64,000 nucleotides of DNA from Cololabis saira (taxonomy: Eukaryota; Chordata; Actinopteri; Beloniformes; Belonidae), in NCBI RefSeq assembly GCF_033807715.1, contig NC_084599.1, positions 13,765,125 to 13,829,124 of the forward strand. Direction: 5' to 3'. The position numbers and the translations under genes are program-made. This document shows, piece after piece, positions 1 to 11,000 of this stretch; position 1 is the stretch's first letter; each line of letters starts with the position of its first letter. Below the pieces are notes generated by a model. That model ran no database searches, was not told where the DNA came from, and saw only the letters and a program-made list of their open reading frames with translations.

Positions 1-2063
1 ACAAATTATTCAATTAGTCTGCCACAAACATCTCATTGCTAAAAATCTTGCGAACAACAATAAAGTAAAGAAACTGAATACAATTATATTTGAACGAATA
101 AGAAAAAGAAGGCAACACTAGGAATGTCAAAATGGGAATTAACACCATTAACTAGAACTTGCCTAAGGGTGGAAATTAATATTTTTATGACATACAGCCC
201 TTGGCTCAAACGCAAGCGTGGTAAGCGTCAATAGTGTTGGAGTCCATTGACTCCTAACGAGGTGACATTAAGTGTTACCATACTGAGTTGTGGGTCGTTT
301 GGGTTGGAAGAATTGCTTGAATTAGAAGCTCAGAAAAGTTCAACTTTTCAAGAGTCGATGCCAGTATGTGTAAGTCAAACTGTAGCTACAGGCCTCTAGC
401 CAGTGCTACCCAATGAAATCACACTTGGGGGGAGAGACGAGAGCAAGCGAAAGATCTTGGGATTGATGGAGGAAAGGCTGATTATTGTCTGCAATCAGCC
501 CATCTTGTATGACCAGCCTTTGTGACCATATCCTGACACTAATCTCTGAAATCAAGACCGGAGGAAAATGGCTAAGATGATGGGGGAAGCTCAGCCTCTG
601 GATTCAACTTTGACTTCCAGGATGCTGGTTAAATAGACACAGATGAAACTACTTCTGGTTGCCACTGGATACGCATACGTATCAATCAAAGAATGTGACA
701 TGCAGGCAGAGCGACAACCATACTTGTATCAACAAAATACATCCTACATGATGTGCAGTGAAGTAAAAACACCGATGAATGATTGCTGTCAGTTTTGCAG
801 TAAAGACTTGTTGATATAATATTACCAATAATTAATTTAACTTACGGCACTAATAAAGTATTTTGACTTGGCTTGACTTGAATTGAACTGAAATGAATCC
901 AGGGTGTTAGCAATTCTATAGTCGTCTTATTTTTTATTATTACTTTATTATTTATTTTCGTTATTTTTAACTCTGTCTCTTGGATGGTGAATCATTGCAT
1001 AAAGCAGTCACCTGGCCAGTTGTGATTGCTTTAGTACGTTCTCTACCAGTTGAAATGGCTTTAAATGGAAGAAGTACAAGATCCACTTCACAACTGTAAA
1101 TTTTCACAAAGACCAGGCTAAATGTATCTGGTATGTATTGGATTTCAGCAACAGAAAACCCTCAGACACACTGTAAAGTGTTGCTGCTATGCTCCTGTGT
1201 GAGTGTAGGGTAACTGTCACTGTTATGCAGTACAAAGGATCAAACTTTTATGATATCCAAAGTAAAACATTCAACAAATAATAATATAGTCACAATAACA
1301 TTTGATTATCATTGCTGGATACAGTTACAACCACAGGCCCATGAATAATATCAAATGATAGCACTGTCTCAAATAAACGTCTGGTCACTACAAACAATAT
1401 TGAGACCAAAATACATTTAAAAATATCACTGTTACTTTCCCTGAAAGCAGAGGACAAAATGGCTGTTATTGCATGCGCATGGTCAAAGATGAATAACTGG
1501 AATAATACCAAAATTATTAAATAAGCATTGTGTGACTTGTCTTGAGCAGAATGCGGATCAAGCCCTCGGTTAGCAGAGTTAGAGGAAACATCTGAGTGGT
1601 TGGTTTAGAAGTGTTTAGTTTTGCCCGACAATCAGTCGTGTGGGACTTACCTGGCTGCACAGAGAGATGAGCAAGACAGGGGACAGATCAAATCAATCTG
1701 TCGAGAGTCCAGTTAAACAGTTGATCAGTGACTATGCTGAACCGTGTCTGCCTGCGAGTGCTGAGTGAGGCCTAGCAGTGGAAAAGTAGGGGCTGGATGC
1801 CACACTGGAACCAGGGGAGCCCAGACTGTAAGCTCACAGTCATTCTGCCACAGCAACTCCAGACAATGGAGCCAAGCATTACAGCGAATTACACAACTCC
1901 TGTTTAGACTGTACCAAAGGCATGCATGAGTGTCCTGACATGGCGAGATGAAAATCTGCAAACTTGCAAGATGTTGGTGACACTAGTTTGAAATGGCCAA
2001 TATTGACATGTGTTTTTATGTGGATTTTCTAATTTGAAAGGAAAGAGTATGTGAATTAGTCAC
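1..2063. other. Left-edge intronic or flanking DNA with repeat debris
   Basis: No exon can be supported here. The stretch lies downstream of the last visible hook1 exon, so it is probably intron, but the next expected coiled-coil exon was not found. Around 840-885 there is an AATAAAG-containing sequence followed by short TTGACTTG-like repeats. This looks like the 3' tail of a non-LTR retroelement, and the GC-richer part at about 200-620 may be its body. I could not assign the element to a family. Confidence 0.35.
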
Positions 2064-5000
2064 CTGCATGTCCAGCTCTTGACAGCGCTGGGCTAGTGCC
2101 TCCTTTTCTGACAGAAGTTCAGCAAGCTCCTCTAGGGCTTTTTTTAGCTGTACAAATGAATGAGAAGCAGAGTTAACCACACATGTTCAGCATTTTCTCT
2201 ATAGTGTCATAATGCTCTTGATTAAATAGATCCAAATGATTTGAGTCTACACAAATAATTTAGAGGAAGGTGGAGCTGAGTTCTTTTGAGTTTGTAAAAA
2301 CAGGTTTAGTTTTGACACATACAGCATGCTAAACACTATACTATTGACTTTTTCCATTTTTACGGCTCAATGACGCTCAGCAAACTGATACACAATCAAA
2401 TGTGGTTTGTCCACGTGTCATCATTAGTATATTACACATTAGACACTCAAGAAATAGATGTTGCACTGTTTTCTGTTATTGCATATTTCTTGTTTACATT
2501 TCTTTTGCCATTTTACATTGGCTAAAGTCAAGATGACACTACAACAGATTAAAAAAAAGTTTCAGTTTTCTCTTTCAGATAACTTGACAGCAGAAATTAT
2601 CAACACTACATGGCATCTTTCAGAAGTAGTAAATCAAATGGGAGTGCTAATGCACTAAATATTCTATTAATACTGACCTGCAGTTCCAAGTCCCCTGATG
2701 GTTCAGCTCCAAACGGAGCCATGATCTCTTTACTCATGAGCTGAGGAGGAAAATGTCACATACTGATAAAGAGAGCTGCAAAGCCAAGCTGCTCTTCAAA
2801 ACTGTTACTGTATGGCTGTCTAATACTTCTAATCCGAGAAACTGGATGAACTGACCTCCTGGATGGCTGTCATAACAACATGCTGCACAGACTCCTCCAA
2901 GGTCATGATGATCTGAATATATTCTACGAAAATGAAGAGTCATTACACACATGATTTTTCATCATCTGTGTTGAAAAGAGTTCCTAGCTCTGTCTTTGTT
3001 AGTGGCTTAATGGGTCAATAATTAAAAACTGTGTATCTGACAGTTTAATCATGCATTTTAAACAACTCATCTTTCCTTATACACTGTGCAACAGAAGTAT
3101 GCTGTTAGAAAGGTCAGCACATGCATCCTGTTTTGCAGTTGCTGGTGTTCAGAATTGTGTGTAACCTACAAGCAGTGGCATACCTTGTTTGCGTTCACAT
3201 CTGACAGCACAGCCAAGTATGAGCTGCAGCAGCCTTCCCAGCTCCACAGCGTCTGAATGTTCAGCCACCACGGACATATCTGGTAAAGGAAAATCTGAGA
3301 TTTCCTGTCCCAAGACCTGATGGCAAACAAACAAAAATTACACACTTAAAGAGGCTTGAAAAATCAACACTTTGTATGTACAGATAAATCAAATCCCAGT
3401 ATAACAGCCTATGAAATTACAAGTTCATTTGGGCTGCTTGGTATAAATGTAGTATCAGCTACATACTGTATTTTTCCAAAGGCAAGAAATACACAGAGTT
3501 AATGTCATATGTAATACGACTGTTTGTTTCAATCACCCAAAGACTGGGTAACATGCTGTATGTCGTACCTCATTGTAATAGTCAACCACCATCTGAAGGA
3601 TCTTCTTGAGATTGTTAATCTGAGGAAATAGATTGTAAAGTCTGTATAAAATGCACATATCAATTAAACACACCAAATTTTGCCAGAGGATCCTGTTCAG
3701 CACAGCTCATGTTCATGCCATAATAATTATAATAATAATAATAATTACTTTAAATGCAGAGATTTGAGAAAAGGAGCAGTCTCAATATTAGATAGATATT
3801 GAGCTGTCCCAGTTAATATGAACAATTATTCTTTTGAAAATACAAGCAACAGACGATGGGCCCTTAACAATTCTGGGAAATTTAAAATTAATCAGTTAAA
3901 TGAAATTAATCACTTATTAATTCCATTGTTTATATGTCTTTGTCAGCTATTAATCTCTAAAAAAAAAAAAAAGCCTACAGGACAAGAAAGGAGGAACAAT
4001 GCAATGGGAAAACCCATCTTTTTAACCAAAGAGTTGGAAAGTGAATGAGAATAAGAATAAGGCATATAGGAGTTCAGCAAAATATCATGGATGCCAGTGT
4101 TTTGTACCTTTAGTCTCCAGTTATCCTCCACGTCTGTTTTGATACGAGCCAGCCATCCATCATTGAACCATGATGGATCTCTGCAGCACACACGGAGAAA
4201 CCACATATTCATGACTTCTTGAGGTAAATTCCAGTTATTGTTCTCTCAGTTCTTAAAGTTCTAAAATAAAGTCCCCTCATACATGTAGGTTGAAAGAATA
4301 TTTTTTATTGAATCAAAACAACATACCTTATCACTATTTTGTTCTGTTTAGTCTCTTGAAAACATTAAATCAAAAACTTGTCCTCTAATGTTTATTTTTT
4401 TTGGCCTAGTACTTTATTACATACAGAGGGTTATTGTAGCTGGACTGTGGTATCTGGGGAAAACAACAAACTGACCTATAAAGCCAAGTATAGAGGGAAT
4501 GCGCATGACGTCACAGATGCGACTTCACAGCGGGTTACGTCCACTGAGTGGCAGAAAGACTGAGTGGCAGTGTCAACTTTCAGTTTGAGCAACTGGAAAA
4601 CATCTAAAATGGGAAAGCGCTGTTGTGGGATCGACTGTACTCATAGATTTAGCAAGAAATCGGAGTTATCGTTTTACAGAATGACGAAAAATAAGCTTAA
4701 GAGAGACAAATGAATCGCTGCAATTCACAGAAACAACTGGATGCAGACACCGAAACGTGGATTTGCGGTTCCCATTTTGTATCAGGTAATGTTGGATTTT
4801 TGGGTAGCTAACGTTAAACGGTCAAATCATAAAGTTCGGTGTCCTCATCTCATCACTTTAATTGCGCCAACAAATCCTGCTCGAAGTAGGACCAAGCGTC
4901 AAGACTTTTGTATGCCTTCAAGCTTTGCTTTGTGTATTTCCCGTAGAAATTAAGTACATATAAATATTAGGAAACTCAATTCGTGACCAAATATTAATGT

Positions 5001-8000
5001 CCATGGACCACTGGTACTTCGGGTAACTGTATAGGTCACTGTCAAGTCCAACTGCCTGTTATCCCGTCTTTGACAAAGTTTCCCCTACTAGTTGCAGCCA
5101 TTTTTGCCACTCAGTGCGAGTAAGGGGGCGTGGTCCAGTGGGAAAGTGACGTCAATGCAAACCCTCTATAGCAGTGGTCCTCGCTCCTGGTCCTCAAGAG
5201 CCGCTGTCCTGCATGTTTTTGATGCTACCCTGCATCAACACACCTGATTCTAATTAGTGGTCATCACCAATCTTTCCTCCAGGTCTGCACAGTTCGGTTG
5301 GTGACACAGTCATCTGTATCAGGGTTTACTGGAGCAGGGACACATCAAAAACATGCAGGACAGCAGCTCTCGAGGTCCAGGAGTGAGGACCACTGGTCTA
5401 TATGGTCACCAGCTTTGTTTTAAAGAAGTCTGTGTAGTATATTAGAACAGTTAAGTGGAACTGAGTGTCCTGTTGTTTTTTTTTTAATCTGCTTTTCAAG
5501 ATCAAGCAAGCTTTTGCCTTTCTGCTCCACGGGAGGTTTCTGTCCACCCCAGCTGAGGAAGTTTGATTTAAATATAGATATAGTATTTTCAACTATCATT
5601 CTTTGTACGGTAGCTTTGTAGACATAATACAAACCCAACCAGAGTGCTTATAAATAATTCTTTATTATACAGGCAGGAGGTGGAACAGCTGGCCCTCTGG
5701 TGTGGTCAGAACAACCTGGAGCTGAACACGCTCAAAACTGTGGAGAGGACAGTGGACTTCAGGACGATCCCCCATCACCATTCTCAATAACTCTGTGTCT
5801 GCTGTGGAAACCTTCAGGTTTCTGGGACCTGCCATCTCCCAGAACCTAAAGATCGACTCCATAGTTAAAAAGGCCCAGCAGAGGATGTACATCCTACGTC
5901 AGCTCAGGACCTCAGGTCAACCTGCTCCAGGAACTGCTGATCCAGTTCTACACTGCAAAAGTCCTGTTCTCTGCACCTCCATCATTTTTGGGTTAGGCTC
6001 AGTTACCAAACAGGACAGGATCAGGCTGGTAATGGACAATCAGGACTGCAGAGAGAATCACTGGTGTTAACCTGCCCTCCATCCAGGACTTATACATATC
6101 TAGAGTCAGGAAAAGGGCAGGAAACATCTCTGCATACCCATCACACTCCTGACACAATCTGTTTGAACTTCTCCCCTCTGGCTAACGTTACAGAACACTG
6201 CCCACCAAAACATCCAGACACAAAAACAGTTTCTTCCCCCAGGCCGTCACACTGATTTGATTTGATCAGTCACTCATTGTCAGTAACCCCCTGACTCCAA
6301 AACCAATCAGTCACTTTGCCTCATATCATCCTCAGTTTGCTCACTGTAAATAACATAACATGTATATACTTACATCACTTATTTATTTTTATAACCATTC
6401 TTTCACTTATAATTTTTTATTAAATTTTTTTGACTAGTTGAATGTTTGATATGTTTATTTATCTACGCTCATGTTTACGTGTATGTACATTGTGAGCTAA
6501 GAAAAACCAGAGTCAAATTCCTTGCACATTCTTGGCCTATAAAAGGCGATTCTGATTCTAAGTAATATACATGCTCTCTCACATCTGATGTAGTGCCTGC
6601 GACATTGCCGCTCCAGTGGTGAGCTCCTCCACCGTTCTGCAGGGCGCAGGAGTGTTGAAGGTCTGCAGCTGAAAGACAGAAGACACAACAGCCTAATCAT
6701 CCTTTGAACAATCCCAGGGAAGAATAATAACATTAAAGATGACGCCTTCACAATGCAAGAGTAAACGCAAATTATTAAAGCAGAAGCCACAGTGTAGGGT
6801 GAGTTATCCACAACATCCAGCAAGATGATGGCTGTTTACAAGAATGTCCAAACCTGACTAAAGGCTTCCCATTTGAGGTGTGTAGAAAGTCTGAAAAGGA
6901 GACGTTCAGCAATAAATCATAAAACAAATGTTTGATACAAGTATTACTAAACAACTCAGAAAGGGAACTTCATTAGTTAACACATATATACCTTAAAAAA
7001 AACTGTTAAAATTTGTGTTGTTTGCCGACGATACCAGTATATATTGCTCTGGTAAACATTTGGAACAGCTTTTGAGTGCAGTGGAAAAAGAGTTGAAAGT
7101 GTTATGTCTCGGCCAGCTGGGGTTTCCCCTTGGCCCGATCGCACTGCAGAAGCAGAGTCTGCGCAGCGCAGAGCCAGAGATCTGCGTGCCCGGCGACGAG
7201 CCGGGTGGCGCAGCTGAGCCACGGGAGCGCAGCTGTAGTGCATCAGGTCATTACTGGGAGCTCATATAAAGATCAGAACTGCTGGCAAACCCTTGTGAGT
7301 TCGTCTTGTCACTCCTGTATGTGATCAGGGTTTTCTGGATTCTTTGTGGATTGTGCTGAGGACCTTTCTCTTGGATTACTTTGTGGATTTTTGTTGAGGA
7401 CTTTTTTCCTGTATTCGTACAGCGAGTTTTCTTTCCCCTGCCATTTAAGGAGGCAGTGTTTTTTGTTTGTGAGAATAAACTACGCCTTTTTGGCTAACTT
7501 TGAACCTGTCTGGTGTCGTGCGCTTGGGTCCAGGACAGAATCCTTAACAGTACGAACTCACCAAGATGGACCCAGCCGACCCAGAGCGTGGTTCATTGCA
7601 GGCTGCTTTAGATAAGCAGCTCCGGTTAACGAATAGCCACACTCACCAGCTGGAGGCGGCCGCTGTGGCCGTGCAGAACCTCCACGCCCAGGTCCAGCCT
7701 TTGCAGGCTTCGGTGGATAGCCTGACCCAGCAGCAGACGGCGATATTACAACAGCTGCAGGTGTTAACGGCGAGCCTCACCACCCGGCCGCCGAACCAAC
7801 CTGCACCTGCTGGGGCCGTCAACCCACCTCTCGAGGTTCCGCGCCCTGCTATGCCCGATCCGCTACCCCAGGAACCCTGCCTTGCCAGCCCACAACCATT
7901 TGGGGGTGATTTCGAGACCTGTTCCAGGTTCATCATGCAGTGTGAGTTAGTGTTCACTCACCAACCTAGCCGATTCACCTCGGACGCTGCTCGAGTGGCC

Positions 8001-11000
8001 TACGTCACTAACCTGCTCACCGGGCGGGCAGCCCAGTGGGCCGCCGCTTCCTGGGCCATGGGGGCCAGTTTCCGTCACTCGTACCGCGAGTTCGTGGCTG
8101 AGCTCCGGAAAGTCTTCCACCACCCGTCCAGGGGTCAGGACCCCGGCGACCGGCTGGTTCGTGTTCGACAGGGTACTGGCACAGTGGCGGACTATTCGGT
8201 GGAGTTCCGGTTGGCCGCTGCAGAAAGCGGGTGGAACGATCCATCACTTCGGGCAACCTTCCGTAGGGGACTGAACGACGCAGTGAGAGAGCTGCTGGCT
8301 GTGGTGGCTGCTCTGGAGGAGTGGCGCCATTGGCTTGAGGGGGCGGGGCAGCCGTTTATCGTTTGGACTGACCATAGGAACCTCACGTTCATTCGGGCAG
8401 CCAGGCGCCTTAATGGGCGACAGGCTCGTTGGGCCGGCTTCCTCAGTCGGTTCGACTTCACCCTCACCTATCGTCCCGGCTCCCGTAATTGCAAAGCGGA
8501 TGCCCTGTCCCGGCTGCATCAAGGGGGGGGACCGTCCACCGAGGAGTCGGCACCTATCCTTCCCGGGGCCCGAGTGGTGGGCAGGGTGGCCTGGGGCATC
8601 GAGACGGTGGTCAGGAGGGCGCTGCACTCTAACCCGGCCCCTAGTGGTGTGCCGCCACGGAGGTTGTTCGTTCCGGAATCAGTTAGGTCCAGAGTACTGG
8701 ATTGGGGTCACTCTAGTCAGTTTGCCTGTCACCCTGGGGTCCACCGCACGTTCACCTTTCTGGCTCGACGGTTCTGGTGGCCTGGGATGAGGAGGGAGGT
8801 GAGGGACTTTGTTTTGGCCTGTCCTGTTTGTGCCCGCAGCAAGGCTTCTCACCAGGCACCGGCCGGCCTACTACAGCCACTTCCTGTTCCGAGCCGTCCC
8901 TGGTCCCACATTGCCTTGGACTTCGTGTCTGGACTACCGGTCTCCCAGGGGATGACAGTGATCCTAACTGTTGTTGATCGTTTCAGTAAGGGGGTGCACC
9001 TCGTGGCCCTCCCCAAACTCCCCTCGGCGGCAGAGACGGCGGATCTCCTCACGAGCCAGGTGTTCCGGCTCCATGGTCTTCCCCAGGATGTGGTCTCGGA
9101 CCGAGGACCCCAGTTCACGTCCCAGGTATGGCGGGCTTTCCTCAAGGGGTTGGGTGCCTCGATCAGTCTCTCTTCTGGCTATCACCCTCAGACTAACGGA
9201 CAGACGGAGAGAATGAACCAGAGTGTGGAGACAGCACTCCGCTGTGTGGCTGCAAAGAACCCTGCTTCCTGGAGTCGATTTCTCCCGTGGGTCGAGTACT
9301 CCCTCAACTCCCTGGTCAGCTCAGCGACAGGTCTTTCCCCCTTCGAGGCATCGCTGGGGTACCAGCCGCCATTGTTTCCGGCGCAACAGACGGAGGTGGC
9401 AGTCCCGTCGGTGCAGGCGCATCTGGAGAGGTGTCGTCGTGTCTGGGGGTCCACCAGGACTGCCTTGCTTCAAACAGCGGAGAGCGGCAGGCGGGGGGCC
9501 AACCGTCGCCGGAACCCTGCACCGACGTACCGCCCGGGGCAGAAAGTGTGGCTTTCTGCCAAGGACCTTCCCCTACCGTCGGCTGGCAAGAAGCTGGGGC
9601 CGCGGTTCGTGGGACCCTACGAGGTCACGAAAGTTCTCAGTCCTGCAGCCGTGAGGCTGAGACTGCCGGCTTCCCTAAACATCCACCCTGTCTTTCATGT
9701 GTCAAAGGTCAAACCTGTCTCACGGAGTCCCCTGATGCCCCCTGCCCCGGATCCGCCTCCACCCACGATCGTGGATGGCCACCCGGAATGGAGGGTCCAC
9801 CGTGTGATGGACGTTCGACGACGGGGGCGGGGGTACCAGTTTCTGGTGGACTGGGTGGGTTATGGTCCAGAGGAACGGTGCTGGGTGTCCCGCCATCTCA
9901 TCAGGGACCCCGGTCTTCTGACCGACTTTTATCGGACCCATCCCGAGAAGCCTGGCAAGTCGCCAGGTGGCTCCCTTGGAGGGAGGGGTACTGTTATGTC
10001 TCGGCCAGCTGGGGTTTCCCCTTGGCCCGATCGCACTGCAGAAGCAGAGTCTGCGCAGCGCAGAGCCAGAGATCTGCGTGCCCGGCGACGAGCCGGGTGG
10101 CGCAGCTGAGCCACGGGAGCGCAGCTGTAGTGCATCAGGTCATTACTGGGAGCTCATATAAAGATCAGAACTGCTGGCAAACCCTTGTGAGTTCGTCTTG
10201 TCACTCCTGTATGTGATCAGGGTTTTCTGGATTCTTTGTGGATTGTGCTGAGGACCTTTCTCTTGGATTACTTTGTGGATTTTTGTTGAGGACTTTTTTC
10301 CTGTATTCGTACAGCGAGTTTTCTTTCCCCTGCCATTTAAGGAGGCAGTGTTTTTTGTTTGTGAGAATAAACTACGCCTTTTTGGCTAACTTTGAACCTG
10401 TCTGGTGTCGTGCGCTTGGGTCCAGGACAGAATCCTTAACAGAAAGTTCTTAAAAGTTGGTTTGATATCAATAAATTATCACTGAATTTATGTAAAACTA
10501 AATGTATAATCTTTGGTAACCGAAAAGTAAATTGTAAAGTTAAGCTCAAAATTAATGATGTCGAAATTGAACGAGTATGTGAAAATAAATTCTTGGGCGT
10601 GATAATTGATGATAAACTTGATTGAAAAACACATATAAACAATATTAAATCTAAATAGTCCAAAACCATTGCAATCCTATACAAGACAAAAGAACTTTTA
10701 AATCAGAATTCCACTTACATACTGTACTGTACACTCATTGTTCCATACATTACTTACTGTGTGGAGGTATGGGGAAATACTTACATAACAAACATTGATC
10801 CAATAATTAAATTACAAAAGAGAGCCATAAGAATTGTAAATAATTCAAAATACTGCGACCCAACAAACCCACTCTTCATTAAACTAAATACCTTAAAATT
10901 TGTAGATCTAGTTGAGCTAAGGACTTCTCTTATAATGTATAAAGCACACAACAACCTACTTTCTTACTGCATTCAGGAAATGTTTTCACCCAGAGAAAGT

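Larger units (their letters stand above)
7100..10441 (+). mobile_element. Ty3/Gypsy chromovirus-type LTR retrotransposon, Tf1/sushi-like, internally deleted
   Basis: A complete insertion 3342 bp long, bounded by two 450-bp LTRs that I read as identical base for base (7100-7549 and 9992-10441). LTR ends are TGTTA...TAACA. A perfect 5-bp target duplication, GAAAG, lies at 7095-7099 and 10442-10446. A purine-rich tract at about 9978-9988 (GGAGGGAGGGG) precedes the 3' LTR. The single internal frame encodes Gag joined to an RNase H remnant, integrase and chromodomain; protease, reverse transcriptase and the Gag zinc knuckle are absent. Autonomous relatives run to about 5-5.5 kb, so roughly 2 kb is missing. 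Identical LTRs point to a very recent insertion. The copy would need proteins from an intact relative to move. Confidence 0.95.

Noticed and set aside
9287..10216. A 309-codon plus-strand frame with no stop
   Set aside because: It overlaps the integrase/chromodomain gene in another frame, is Gly/Pro/Ser-rich and matches nothing; it is a shadow of the GC-rich coding strand.
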